Shown: in pieces, positions 42,830 to 54,322 of the stretch
Layout: every line of letters starts with the position of its first letter
Numbering within the stretch: position 1 is the first letter of the stretch
DNA from: Notospermus geniculatus
Lineage: Eukaryota; Nemertea; Pilidiophora; Heteronemertea; Lineidae
Length of the DNA stretch: 64,000 nt
Assembly: GCA_002633025.1 (NCBI GenBank)
Contig: NMRB01001405.1
Location: 121,063 to 185,062, forward strand
Direction: 5' to 3'
Notes under the pieces: generated by a model
What the model was told of the DNA's origin: nothing
What the model saw: only the letters and a program-made list of their open reading frames with translations
Databases searched by the model: none
Position numbers and translations under genes: made by a program

Positions 42830-43912
42830 GTAGATAAAGTTTATAAATATAGATTTCGCCATCGAATGCCGTTCATTCCACCAATCAGATCAACGGAACG
42901 ATCCTTTTCTATATCATTTAGCCCGATCCAGCCATTTGTAAGGGTGCGTTACGTGGAACATCCGGTACCTTGGACTCGAGTTCTGGTGTACACGCCACAT
43001 CGAAATAACCTTTATCGGGTAAAGTATAACTTCACCTACTACTTTCATCGTGTTCCTAAAGGTGTCAGCATCATGGACATGGAGTTTCAGCAGCTTCTGG
43101 AATACCGCTTCTGCGTGCTTGTAAGGGAGACCAGAAGGAAGGCTTTCATCACCGGAATATTGGTGTACCGGTATCAGATACCACGTGAGAAGGTGATTGT
43201 TAGGTTCCCTCTTCCAACGCAAGAAAACTGCAAGGTATATCATCACACTGTTGTAGCAGTCCGCGCCCCAATTTACTATAACACGCTGGACACGTTAACA
43301 TTAGTTTTCTATTGTTTTGTGTCCGCGCGGACAGCAATGTCTGTGTCCTTTTATGATTTTCATCTGAAATATGCGAATGGTACAACAGCGTATGCTTTCA
43401 TGCACAATGCGACACTCCAATTTCAACTGCCGATCAAAATCGTATCGAATTACCCGGATCCTCCCTGGTTGTATTTATTCCGTAAAGCGAAATATCCGGT
43501 TCTCATCTTCAAAAACAAGTATTCTCACAATCACTTCGTCCTTATTGTCCATAACTTTGACGCACGGCCCACAATACGGCAACATGAGATTCTTATGCCA
43601 AAGAATTTCGCAGACGTCTCGATCGCGAACGAGCCGTTGGGGGTATTCATTGCACGTTTTCTGTACTTTACGAAAACAGCTTTTTCACATTACTGGGAAT
43701 ATTTCGGCTTTGAAATGCACAGGCTTTGTACATCGAGTTTGAATGAGGATGACGTCATCAGTCTGCTAAGGATACATGTAGAAATGCGTGGGTTAAGTTA
43801 CATAAGCAGAGGGCAGAAACAGGCCATTTTCGACCAAAACAGGAATGTCCGCTTGACACGTCGGAAACATACGATTTTTGATGAAGTATATATATTTTCA
43901 CCCTCGAATTAG
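42830..43912 (+). CDS. Orphan gene B, last exon
   Basis: Open from an acceptor TATTTATAG at 42829 to the TAG at 43912 (360 codons); an ATG occurs at 42866 (MPFIPPIRSTERSFSISF). As in gene A the exon opens with a basic run and then FIPPIR. Blocks VLVYTPHRNNLYRVKYN, YRFCVLVRETRRKAFITGI and SVSFYDFHLKYANGTTAYAF align by eye with gene A. The two are probably distant paralogues: spacing of conserved blocks and intron phase agree, but identity is low. No known domain or localisation signal seen. Frame intact, so it is likely a functional or recently functional gene. Confidence 0.7.
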   Translation, partial: VDKVYKYRFRHRMPFIPPIRSTERSFSISFSPIQPFVRVRYVEHPVPWTRVLVYTPHRNNLYRVKYNFTYYFHRVPKGVSIMDMEFQQLLEYRFCVLVRETRRKAFITGILVYRYQIPREKVIVRFPLPTQENCKVYHHTVVAVRAPIYYNTLDTLTLVFYCFVSARTAMSVSFYDFHLKYANGTTAYAFMHNATLQFQLPIKIVSNYPDPPWLYLFRKAKYPVLIFKNKYSHNHFVLIVHNFDARPTIRQHEILMPKNFADVSIANEPLGVFIARFLYFTKTAFSHYWEYFGFEMHRLCTSSLNEDDVISLLRIHVEMRGLSYISRGQKQAIFDQNRNVRLTRRKHTIFDEVYIFSPSN

Positions 43913-44040
43913 GCCAGGATCGAATTATTCCCCTGAATATTTAGAGTAGACGCCCGAACCTGGGCCGAGCGCACAGAAAGTTCAATAAGTGCCTTCGGTA
44001 CCTATCGGCGCATTAGTTAATGGGAACATGCGTTATAACT

Positions 44041-44592
44041 ACTGTATAATATGACTTATCCGGCCACCACGGCCAACCTCCGAACCACGCGAATTATTGA
44101 CTATACACGATCCAGGCCAAGTTTTGAAAGGCCTAGTCAGGGTTACATGTCCAATGGAAATCGTCTTACGCCTGGTGAGTATCGTAATCGATATCCCGCG
44201 GTGAGGGTCAGTTTCACTTTTGTCAAAATGAATTGACCAGTACGATTTGTAAATGATGTCAAATAAACCTAGGCCTACTGTGGAATAAAACTGTGGTCTG
44301 CCGTTGAAAAGAAACTCACAAGTGATGTGTAAAGCCTACATGTAGTTTATACTTCGACGCAAGACCATCGGCGTCCGACGCACGATCAAAATCTGTACGC
44401 CGACATAAGCCTTCTTCATTATGTTGGCATCCAGATTTTGATCGCGCGTCGGACGCCGATGGCCGTGCGTCGAAGTATAAACTAGGCTTAACCCTGACTA
44501 GGCCTTTCATAACTTGGCCTGGATCGTGTATAGTCAATAATTCCCGTGGTTCGCGGGTTGGTCGCGGTGGCCGGATAAGTCATATTATACAG
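44041..44592. mobile_element. MITE with TATAATATGACTTATCCGGC ends
   Basis: Left and right ends are ~130-bp inverted copies containing GATCCAGGCCAAGTTTTGAA. A further one-ended copy is at 47183-47330. Confidence 0.82.
44333..44488. mobile_element. Foldback MITE nested in the preceding element
   Basis: Arms AGTTTATACTTCGACGCAAG...CATCGGCGTCCGACGC and their complements. Confidence 0.82.
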
Positions 44593-44611
44593 TTAGGTAC
44601 CGGGAAACATA

Positions 44612-44795
44612 GGTACCGGTGAAACGTTTTTCAGTGAGGCCCGTGAGCCAGTGTGACAACACAATAGATTGACGGAATAAGCTGCGACTGGACAATGGGC
44701 GACACACAGAGAAACAGCGAGTTCGTTTCCCAGTGTGTTCCGAACAATGGGAATCACACAGAAAAACGGCCACACTGAAAAACGTTACACCTGGA
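44612..44795. mobile_element. Second copy of the 42371-42600 element, inverted
   Basis: AACGTTTTTCAGTGAGG, TTGACGGAATAAGC, GGGAATCACACAGAAAAACG blocks. Confidence 0.65.
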
Positions 44796-45032
44796 CGCAT
44801 AGGTACCGGGACGCATAGGTACCGGGACACATAGGTATGGACCCGTTTACAGTAGCTACAGCAAAGACAGGAACTCCCATTTACGCCAGAAGGGTGAATG
44901 TCGTCCTGGGTACCCCTAAAGGGTACCCAGGTCCAACCTGGGTATCCCTAAATGGCACCCAGGTACGTACTGGGTACCATTTAGGAACCTAAAGGATACC
45001 CAGTTTGAAATTCCCGCCTGGTTAGATACCTG

Positions 45033-45150
45033 GGCCCAAATCCATAAAACCTTGCTAGCTTAGTTGGTTGCTAGTTGTGTACATCGGCCTGTACAAACTG
45101 GGCACTTTAGCAGGCAACTAAGCCTAGTAAGGTTTTATGGATTTGGGCCC
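45033..45150. repeat. Foldback inside the CCTGGGTA element
   Basis: Ends GGGCCCAAATCCATAAAACC and GGTTTTATGGATTTGGGCCC. Confidence 0.82.
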
Positions 45151-45174
45151 TGGAATCCAGGTTGATGGTACTTT

Positions 45175-45366
45175 TACCGTTCAGCTCGTCATGCTCGCAA
45201 GCGTTACACGTGGAGATGACATTATGGCGACCAGAGTGCCAGACTCGCGTCTAAAAGAGTATCTCGCCGGTATACCGTCCTACAGAGATGGCATTACCGT
45301 TCAGCTCGTCATGCTCGCAAGCGTAACACGTCAGGACGTGGAGATGACATTATGGCGACCAGAACA
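45175..45366. repeat. Direct repeat of about 70 bp
   Basis: TACCGTTCAGCTCGTCATGC starts both copies (45175 and 45296); each ends near GGAGATGACATTATGGCGAC. Confidence 0.85.
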
Positions 45367-45722
45367 TGCGTTTTTCTGCAATTGTTTGATCACTTAAGGA
45401 CCAAAACATGCCAAAAGACAAACTGACATCAAAATTAAATATCAGGTCAAACTTCTTTTAAAAAATTTAGCGGATAATCAGTCAAATTTTGAGATTCCAC
45501 GGATTGAAGAATGGTGACTTGTCAATCGGCACCACAGCGCACGTACCATATTCGACCTGGATTCCAGGTATCTCACCAGGGGGAATTTCAAACTGGGTAT
45601 CCTTTAGGTTCCTAAAGGGTACCCAGTACGTACCTGGGTGCCATTTCGGGATACCCAGGTTGGATCTGGGTACCCTTTAGGGGTACCCAGGACAACATTC
45701 ACCCTTTTGGCCCCATTTACCC

Positions 45723-45838
45723 TGTGAGGTAGATGGAACAGCAGCTAAGTTCTGTTTCAGCCGCTGTGGTGTCATTGTCCTCAACATCAGCATCAATCTG
45801 GACGACCTCTGTCACATCTTCATCACCCTGGGCCTTGC
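45723..45838 (-). pseudogene. Duplicated hAT-like gene exon (inverted copy)
   Basis: TTCAATTTCAG|GCAAGGCCCAGG on the minus strand opens an exon encoding KAQGDEDVTEVVQIDADVED, a paralogue of the plus-strand exon at 48649-48768. The downstream part is missing because the CCTGGGTA element starts right there. Confidence 0.65.
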
Positions 45839-45959
45839 CTGAAATTGAAGGAAGAGAGTCTATGAGGGTAAAAATTACAACGTGACAATCATGCAATAGA
45901 AGACGCCTTGCTTGCACACAGTTAGGCCTACAGGTTCTGAAATTCCAACAGATCACTCA

Positions 45960-46800
45960 GTCAGTTCCATGTATCAGTAGGCCTAGGCATAAAAAACTAT
46001 TGTCTAGCCAGGACAGGTCAGACTCAGTCACCAGTCTACACCACTGACCATGATATGATGCTATCAACACATGCTTCTATTTACAAATAACAGCTGATGA
46101 TGACGTACCACTCGAAGCATCCAATCAGACAACTTGGAATTCCGAGATTTGAATAGCCAGGTCATGTCAAGAGGCCAACCATGTCAAGGTCGGGGACACA
46201 CTGTGCGTATAAAAACTACATGACTCACGTTTTTTCGCAGCTCTAAATAGCGAATCAATCGTTTTGATGGGATTGGTTGTCATCCTAGTACTTGATTCGG
46301 ACCTGCTCTGTTTGCATACGAAGATGCATGGGTGTTGTGGCTCGAATGACTGGTCGGGGGTCGACCGCGATGATGTGACATGGCGTGGTTCTGATTCTAA
46401 GGACGCCGCAATCTTGCGCAAGGTCATTACGATATACCGCCGATGCATGTGCGTTACGGTGTACAGTTATGTACAGTTATGTATGGGGCTGAATACATTG
46501 TTGAGTGAAGGGTGTGAGACTGATATTTCGCGGCGTGCTATCGATAGAAAGTACAAAATGGCGGCGCTATGTTTGCATTGGTCATGTTGGTTAATTCAGT
46601 TGATGATTTCTCTCTAAAAGGAACAAGGAAACAGTTGTTTTTCCCCACATATTTTTTACTATTGACAGGCGATTTGGGGCGGTTTTATCGCCGATTTTGG
46701 GCACTTTTTAATTTGGGCGCGTACGACGTTTAACGTCGTATAAATGCTGTAATGGAGAGGCCTGGTGTACATACACCGTGACTTCCAATTGTTGATGGTC
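45960..46800. other. Intergenic DNA
   Basis: No supported gene; a short palindrome ACGACGTTTAACGTCGT at 46724-46740. Confidence 0.35.
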
Positions 46801-46814
46801 AGGACGCAAATAAG

Positions 46815-46980
46815 GTGCTGCCACCTACATGCTTGGGTACTCTCATGTTTGGAGTCCCAGTCCCACTAAAACATGGCGGATGTCCCAGGTTATTTTATGT
46901 ACTGCCCGCGGTGTGGTGTGGGCGTTTTTTTCAACGTGAGACGCCCTGGTTTTATGCATGCAGTTCAGCTTTAATCCACT
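46815..46980. repeat. Arm of an inverted duplication
   Basis: GTGCTGCCACCTACATGCTTGGGTACTC... Its inverted partner is at 48335-48490 (ATGGCGGATGTCCCAGGTTA against TAACCTGGGACATCCGCCAT). Confidence 0.75.
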
Positions 46981-47182
46981 ATATACTGACGAGGTGCTTT
47001 GGCGGCTCGAACGTCGAATGAGACGTGGTTATATTTACATTTTCATTCGCCAATTGTCTTGACTTTTCCATCGGAGTCCTTGGTTTTTCGCCTTTTTCAT
47101 GTGTTTTTACATTCACATCCGTCCTGGGCCGACCGCACCGCAAGTCCGATAGAGCTACCGGCGCCTATCGGTAGTTACATAT

Positions 47183-47330
47183 ACTGTATAATATGACTTA
47201 TCCGGCCACCGCGGCCAACCTGCGAACGACGGGAATTATTGACAACACACGATCCAGGCCAAGTTATGAAAGGCCTAGTCAGGATTACATGTTCAATGGA
47301 AATCGTCTTACGCCTGGTACCGGTACCTAT
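47183..47330. mobile_element. One-ended copy of the TATAATATGACTTATCC element
   Basis: Same sequence as 44041-44170. Confidence 0.8.
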
Positions 47331-47752
47331 TTTCCCATATAAAAAGGAATACTATTTAAAGTCACGAGAAAATTAAAACTGTGCTGAATATGTCTTCTTT
47401 ACTAAGATAACTTTTAATACAAATGAAATAAAATACTGAATTACATTACTAAAATTATTTTGAATTACATGTCATATGAACATTAATCGCTTTCTCGTAA
47501 AATTAAAATATAAAATATTATTTTGGAAGCCTTTCAAAGCCATTGAAAAGCTAATTACAGTGGAAAACTCATTAAATTTGTAATTACAATAAATCAATCA
47601 CACGATTGTTGATGAGGTAGGTAATTGTAACAGAATATCTTTGAAGCCCACTGTCCATTGATGATATTCGAGTATGCCTACCGGTACTAAAAATTATAAA
47701 TGAGGCTCTAAGGGTGACTTTGGTCATAGGCCACCGATTGCACAGCTGAAGT
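47331..47752. other. AT-rich intergenic DNA
   Basis: No gene or clear repeat. Confidence 0.35.
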
Positions 47753-48026
47753 GCATTACGAAACCACCTATTGTCAACTTCTGGTATTAACAAATCAGAA
47801 AAAATCGAATTAAATCTCGCCTTTCACCAATTTTTGTTTGTTTTTGAGCGTAAAATCATAAATATATTTCAGTTACAAGAATATTTATCAAGATAGATAT
47901 AACAATAGATAACATTAATGTTTTGGTATACACGGTGCTGCCACCTGCCTGAAGAAAAATAACTATTATAATCAACCATGTAAATAAACAAACCGTAATG
48001 TTTACAATTCGAACTACAGCACCTTT
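47753..48026. mobile_element. MITE copy 2 of the GGTGCT(C/G)TAGTTCGAATT family
   Basis: Inverse to 34548-34852; left end truncated. Confidence 0.82.
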
Positions 48027-48296
48027 AAACCCTCACTGTATTGAATTTAGAAAGTGCTACCTCCTCTGACGTTAGTTCAGTGGAAAATGTACTATGGTCT
48101 ATCTGAATACATTAGAGCGCTGCCTGCGGTTTTTTCAATGTGAACTGAAAACTTATGCTTGATTCTTTGAAATACGTATTGATCAGGGATGTACCTGGTA
48201 TAATTTTTGGGGCCTTCAAGAGGCTATGACTCCTATACCTGCTCTCCTAACACTTTGAAAATATCGCAAAAATTCAATACAGTGAGGCTTTGAGTG
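48022..48296. mobile_element. MITE copy 2 of the CTCACTGTATTGAATTT family
   Basis: Complete: ACCCTCACTGTATTGAATTT and AATTCAATACAGTGAGGCTT inverted ends. Confidence 0.85.
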
Positions 48297-48334
48297 ACGT
48301 TCTTCAGCTAATGTTCCCATCACAGGTTATCATA

Positions 48335-48490
48335 GGCAGCTTAAAGCTGAACTACATGCATAAAACCAGGGCTTCTCACGTTTAAAAAAAACACCCGCGC
48401 CACAGCGCGGGCAGTGTCTGAAATAACCTGGGACATCCGCCATGTTTTAGTGGGACTCCAAACAGGATAGAGTACCCAAGCATGGGCTAA
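48335..48490. repeat. Second arm of the inverted duplication
   Basis: Partner of 46815-46980. Confidence 0.75.
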
Positions 48491-48648
48491 ACTGGGCTAA
48501 AAAAATTGTTAGCGTTGATCTGTGTGAATCACTTTTAAACTTCAAATTTTCAATATAGGCCTAGGCTAGGTCTGCACATACATGTATTAAGTGTAGGTCT
48601 CCATAGTCATAATTTCTTTAACTTCAGACTGTCTTCCTTCAATTCCAG

Positions 48649-48768
48649 GCAAGGCCCAGGGAGATAATGATGTGGCAGAGGACGTGGTCCTGATTGATGT
48701 TGATAAGGACAATGACACCAAAGCTGCTGAAACAGAATCAGCTGCTGTTCCATCTTCTACTTCCCAAG
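48649..48768 (+). pseudogene. hAT-like transposase gene, upstream exon
   Basis: AATTCCAG acceptor and AAG|GTAAAA donor, 120 bp, phase 1 on both sides, encoding an acidic segment (DVVLIDVDKDNDTKAAETES). It splices in frame to the exon at 49051. Confidence 0.65.
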
Positions 48769-49050
48769 GTAAAAATGGTAAATGGGCATTCTGTCTTGAA
48801 TGACTGACTGAAGAGTTTGCTAGATTAGTCTGAGGGTGATTCAAGCTTCAAAACACTACACATCGATTGAAGTTGGCTTAGCTGTGGGGTGATTCAAAAT
48901 CCACCCTGCCCTTATCGTGTTTATGTCTGGTCTTGCATATTTAGGAATAAGAAGTTAAGACTGCAGAAATACAAAAAAATCTAGCCTGACACCAGGCCAG
49001 ATAATAACATGGATGATGGTGTAATGTTTCACTTCCTTGTTTTTGTTCAG

Positions 49051-51110
49051 TAGTTGAGGATTTAGATGACGGTAAACTTGGATCAGAGCCTGAGGAATCC
49101 TCTGCAGCTGGTGTCACTATTGAAGCCTTCTTTCATAAGGCTGGTCCAACAACAACAAAGCCAAGGGTTCAACAACAGGAAGCAGAAAAGTCAGATGCAG
49201 ACCCGGTGCCATCCTCAACGTCAGAGGCCGAGGACAGTGGTGCAACAGATGACCTAAGAAAAAGAGACAGTTTTACTCTATTACAAAAATTCCCAGACTA
49301 TGTGTTGAGTGATGTAGGTTTCACGTGTAAAACCTGCCAGGCTTTTGCCTTGCCAAAAGACAGCCAACCCCAAGCTAAATGCTTTCATTTGCAAAGGGTC
49401 TGATTTAGGTGACCATCCTTCTAAGCGAATGAGTGATCATTTAACATCTGATCTACACACTCGGTGCAAAGATATCGAAAGACAGGTGAAACGAATCATT
49501 AGCAAGGGTGGCTTGGAGGGCATGTTCAATGACAAGGCACAGTCTGACAGGGAGAGAAATCGGCAATATTTTAGCCATTTGATAAAGTCACTTGACTATC
49601 ATATTCATCATCAGATACCCAAGGCTCGCCTATGGAATAGAAAATGATGTCACAAGGGATTTCTTGCAGAAAACTAGCTCATCATATGGCACCTACCTTT
49701 ATGAGAGATCTGTTGATGAACTGCTTTCAGCATATAGGCCTAGTAAGTGGTGCAGAGATGAAATTAAAAAAATCAATGGCAAATGCAAGGGTTTTCACCT
49801 ACTACAGCGACGACAGCGAGGCCAATAATGACAATGATGAAATGATAAGCTTCATGTCGTGGGTTGACCCCAAACAGGTCCTGGGCACTTTCAACCCACA
49901 TGTCTTCCTCAACATCAAGTCTGCAGCCCCAGCCCCTGAGGCCGTTGTTGAAGGTACCCAGTCCCTGTTTGGGGCCAAATCACTTTATGCTGCTATGAAA
50001 GGTCTTCTCCAAGAGGAAGGCATAGACCAGGGTAAAGTGAAATTTAATTTAGTCAATGAGTACGACCAACTTCTCTGGTTGATCAGGGCTGGGTTGCACG
50101 AAACTCACGACAGCGCTATCTTGGTGTTAGCGCTATCTTGATGTTAAATGACGTAAAAGAACAATGGATTTTTACGTCATCTAACATGAAGATAGCGCTA
50201 ACACCAAGATAGCGCTGTCGTGAGTTTCGTGCAACCGGCCCCTGTATGTTAGCGTTGACTACAACAAAGTAGCAAAGTTGTTGTTAAAGAACATCCAGAA
50301 GCTGAATGAGGAGGCCGTTCTCCAGATAGTAAAGGCTGCCACTACTAGGTGGCTCTTGCATTACAATGCATCAAGTCGAATCCTTGAGAGGTATAAAGAC
50401 GTCATTGATGTCATGTACAATTTGTACTTACTTGGGAAATGGGGACACTAATGTCTGAATATTAATCAGAGATTGACCAAACCACGAAATGTTGCCACAC
50501 TTACTGTAATGATAGACATTCTGAAACAAACAAATGCTCTGAGTCTACTGCTTCAAGAAGAGAAGGCCAATATCTCGAGGGTGATTGAGAAAGTGGATAT
50601 CGTTTGCAGCTTTCTTGAAGGATATCCCCAGTCATGTCCTGAGGGTTATTACGGCAAGGTTGAAAACTTCCTAGAAATTGCCAAAACCTACAGGAAAGAT
50701 GGTACTGGCTTTAATAGGGTATCCAGGTCACAAAGCACAGCAGTCAACCAATTTGAAAAAGACAAGTTCCAGGAAGATTTCATAGCACCTGTGTGTGCCG
50801 CCCTCAGGAAAGAACTGATGGATGCCTCCTATGATGACCAACACCCAGTGGTTGAAGCCATCACCTTCCTGGTTATTCAGCCAATCCAGTGCAATTCCTG
50901 TAGTCCCTCTGACCTCCTGATGAGACAAAGATTGAAGTTGCCTTGCAGAAATTGCTCAACTTCTATCCTGAGCTCACTGCCACAACAGAAACAGCACTGG
51001 CTGAGTATAGGGCATTTGTCCATCACATTTGTGCAATCAAAAATATACACCACACTGATCAAGATGAGCTCATTACTCATGCTAGTAAGAAACTGACACA
51101 CTGGATGTCC
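49051..51110 (+). pseudogene. Decayed hAT-like transposase (ZNF862/KIAA1586-like)
   Basis: The TTTGTTCAG acceptor at 49050 starts a frame with an acidic leader, then a zinc-finger-like region (FTCKTCQAFALP ... MSDHLTSDLH). It is broken by frameshifts near 49390, 49640-49740 and 50930 and by a foldback MITE (50086-50242). Later pieces include KAATTRWLLHYNASSRILER (50330-50390), a hallmark of hAT-like proteins, and a helix-rich region at 50473-51100. It stops without a dimerisation tail where the ~290-bp repeat begins. Several lesions make it a pseudogene. The family call rests on the TRW block and overall layout. Confidence 0.6.
50086..50242. mobile_element. Foldback MITE inside the hAT-like pseudogene
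   Basis: Ends GGGCTGGGTTGCACGAAACT and GTTTCGTGCAACCGGCCCC; arms of about 65 bp with GACAGCGCTATCTTGGTGTT. Confidence 0.88.
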
Positions 51111-51179
51111 AATCGGGCCGAAACTTGCTATTTTTTAAGGTACCCTTCCAATTCATGTTTATGCAAAATATGAAGTTGC

Positions 51180-51760
51180 TCGGTGAAATAATGACAAACT
51201 GTGGCAGGTTCGTCACTTTTGTCGAACTTTGACCTCTATGACCTTGAAAAGTACGTCAAATCCAAAACCCGTTACAAATGTCATGTATCCTCATTAGATA
51301 CACCTATGGTAAAAATTTGGAGATGATCCAGTCATTAGTTCAGCTTTTGGTTCCGCCATCTGGTGGCCAAGCTAAGAGTCAAATCGGACCGAAACTTGGT
51401 GTCATAGGTCATCTGACCTAGGGGTATATATGTACCAAATTTCAGGTCAATAGCACCTGCGGTTACCAAACGTGCCACTTAAAGGCAACATTTTGAACTT
51501 TGACGTCTGTAACCTTGAAAAGTACCGGTAGGTAAAATCAAAAACCCGTAATGTAATGTACCCTCATTAGATACACCTATGATAAAAATTTGGAGGTGGT
51601 CCAGTCATTAGTTCAGGAGTTATTGCACTTTTTGTGTTTTTGGTTTCCGCCACCTGGTGGCCAAGCTAAGAGTCGAATCAGACCGAAACTTGGTATCATA
51701 GGTCACCTGACCTAGGGGTATAGTTTGGGGCTCGAAATTTATGATTATAGAATATATTTC
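51180..51760. repeat. ~290-bp repeat family, two units (reverse)
   Basis: TTTGGAGATGATCCAGTCAT, GGTCATCTGACCTAGGGGTA and AAACGTGCCACTTAAAGGCA, complementary to 1-774. A last piece follows at 52318-52433 with the terminal hairpin. Confidence 0.88.
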
Positions 51761-51872
51761 CTGAAACAAAATCACATGTAGTATCATTCTAAAGCAGAAG
51801 GGTGGAAGTTTTTTTTTGCATTGTCATTTTGTGGTTGTCCGGCACAGTCTGGCATGAATTAACCCTTCTCTC

Positions 51873-52100
51873 TCAGACCATATGTTGGATATAACCTCCA
51901 CGACGTCCAATAACTGACTGCATACGAACTGTCATGTTTCGCATTATTGCCGGAAATGTTTCTTGGGGAATGTTGTTGATCACTGTGGCCCTTATTCTGG
52001 TCACGGATACTGCCGAACAATTTGTGAACAATTTACCTACAATCCGTTGAATTGTTCCCTTGTTGGTGTAAGGCGAGGATGAAGACCGAAATGTGCACAG
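51873..52100 (-). pseudogene. Tc1/mariner-like transposase C-terminal fragment
   Basis: The minus strand reads NIPQETFPAIMRNMTVRMQS followed by VIGRRGGYI, which resembles the end of DDE transposases of the Tc1/mariner type. No catalytic residues remain. GGGACACCCTATATATG at 52308-52324 may be the element end. Confidence 0.4.
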
Positions 52101-52433
52101 TACAGGCGCTGAACTTTGGTGGCACTTTTCTCCAGGTGCCAAAACTCAATAACTTTTGTAAGCTGGTGAATCGTCAGCATTGGTATAAGTCGTTAATGGC
52201 TTTCAAACAAAACTCCCATGCCCCCAGAACAACAAAACAAGCATTAGATACAAATTTAAAAGGTATGAAGTACCATGAAAAAATAATCAAACTATATACA
52301 TTTTTTTGGGACACCCTATATATGTACCAAGTTTCAGATCAATAGCTCCAGCGGTTACGAAACGTGCCCTGCTAACGGACGACGACGACGGGCGCTGACC
52401 CACGACAAGAGCTCACCCCAGGTGAGCTAAAAA

Positions 52434-53750
52434 GCCCGCAGAAAGGGGTGGAAATTTCCCTTGGTTTCTTCCATAAGGGGGTCCTTTACAAACTCAGGAA
52501 CAAGCAAATGCGTACCGTATAATTAAGGAGTGGGGCCTGGGTGCTGCGCGTACATGACTCTAAATTCCCACTTACCTATCCCATTCCTAAAATCGGAAAA
52601 AATGACCAAATCCTAAGTTGAAGATATCCCACGGTGTCATTCTTTGCCAGGCTCTGTAGTGGGACAAGTATTAGTGGACAGGACATTACTGTTTCTGATC
52701 ATACCCCCATATCTTCAACTTGGGATTTAGTCATTTTTTTCCGAGTTCAGGAATGAGACAGGTAAGTGGGAATTTAGAGGTGTACGTGAGTGCACCACTG
52801 AGACGCTTCCATCGACTCAAGGGCGGTTTACACTAGGTTGCACCAAGTTGCAAGTTGCTGCAACCTGCAACTTGTTGCATTGTACCTGTGACGTTTACAC
52901 ATTGCAACATCCAGCAGGATAAGTTGCAGAAGTTCGCAACAAATTGCAGGAATTTTGGCGGGAATCCTTCGTTCGGCAGCCTTTTTGGCTTTAGTAAACG
53001 TCATATGATTTTTGCTGTATTCTCATTGGCCAGCGACGTGCAACCTGTTGCAACTTCACCAGAAAATAGGATCTGGATGCTAAATTTGCAACAAGTTGCA
53101 GTAGGTACCTGCAACAAGTTGCATGTCCGTTTACACATGCAACTTTGATGAAATTTTTGGTCTCATCAGGTTTATGCAACAAATTGCATGAAGTTGCATA
53201 TGAAAAGTTACCAGTCGATGGATTACCAATGACATAATTACATGTACATACATTGAACAATTACTTCCCAACTTTTAACAGCAGCAAAAATAATGATTAG
53301 GTGTTTCAGTTTACTGCCGCAAGCTGACTTGATCACAAATGGCTAAAAAAATTGTCTAATGACGCTGTCAATGTCCCGGGGTTAATGCAGCAAACGTCAT
53401 TGAAAAAGGTGGATGATCATCATCATCATCATGTTTCAACTGCTCACATACCAAGCGTCCAAACCGGCTGCAACTGCGATGCAAGTCCAAGTCTGACATA
53501 AGCCTAATCCGGATCGAGACAAGACCGAAGGATGGTTCGGTTATTTTTCCCCGAGTAAAAGCGAAACAACTGACATCCTCCTTCCTCGGGGCATATCAGT
53601 TCGCCGGGTGAGTCTCGGGAAGATGGAGGTAGGTGCAGGCCGGTTATTCTCTCGTGTAAAAGCGAACCGACCTCCGCCGGCCTCGTGAGGGATTGAGCAC
53701 GCGACCTGAGTAACATCACTCGCGTACTTACTACTGTAAGGTCTGTTTTC
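52434..53750. other. Intergenic DNA with GTTGCA-rich stretch
   Basis: 52815-53200 has many GTTGCA/TGCAAC blocks in both orientations and GGTTTACACTAGGTTGCACC near the left edge, in the style of a MITE, but I could not set ends. (CAT)n at 53410-53430. 52600-52770 contains a weak inverted repeat (TTCAACTTGGGATTTAGTCA against its diverged complement). Confidence 0.4.
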
Positions 53751-54099
53751 ACAGAAAAAATAAATCAACTCGAGTGGAGACTCACTATAGGGACAAAATG
53801 GTTCGAAATACCTTTTGTCTCAAAATGAAACGGAAAATATTTTGGGCCGCGAGACTGACATCTCGTTCCGAGAGAAAATATTTCGGGTTGAGATACTGAC
53901 AGTCTCGATCTGAGAGAAAATATTTGGGGCCGAGATCCTGACAGTCTCATTCTGAGATCACTCAACTCAGATTGAGAATGATGTCATTGTCTCGGGCCGA
54001 AATATTTTCTGTTTCATTTTGAGTCGAAAACTATTTCGAACCATTTTGTCCCTATAGTGAGATCTGAGTCTCCACTTGAGTTGATTTCTTTTTTCTGTG
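53751..54099. mobile_element. MITE with CACAGAAAAAATAAATCAAC ends
   Basis: Arms of about 90 bp with TATAGGGACAAAATGGTTCG; the centre has GAGAAAATATTT(C/G)GGG repeats. Related to 57053-57594. Confidence 0.85.
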
Positions 54100-54322
54100 T
54101 TCCGTGTGCGAAAATGCTCGAAAGCATTGTTTGTTTCTGCTTCGTTGGTCACGGCGCGGAAAAAAACATTTATAATAAGTAAGGTATGGCATGAAGATAA
54201 AGGGAGGCAATGGAGGACCCCTGCATCCTCCAATAGCCTGAGTATGGGTGGAATGGAAGGAAAAATGGGGGGAAAAGGCGAAGTGAGCGGCAAATGCAAC
54301 TCACTGGCCTAAGCCTAGCGTA

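Larger units (their letters stand above)
44889..45708. mobile_element. CCTGGGTA-family TIR element
   Basis: About 120-bp inverted ends, each made of CCTGGGTACC(C)CTAAAGGGTACCCAGG-like palindromes, starting GGGTGAATGTCGTCCTGGGT. Inside are a foldback (45033-45150) and a 70-bp direct repeat. Confidence 0.85.

Noticed and set aside
53779-53793. GACTCACTATAGGGA, 15 bases as in the T7 phage promoter
   Set aside because: It lies in the arm of a MITE, the upstream half of the promoter does not match, and no vector sequence surrounds it. Coincidence.
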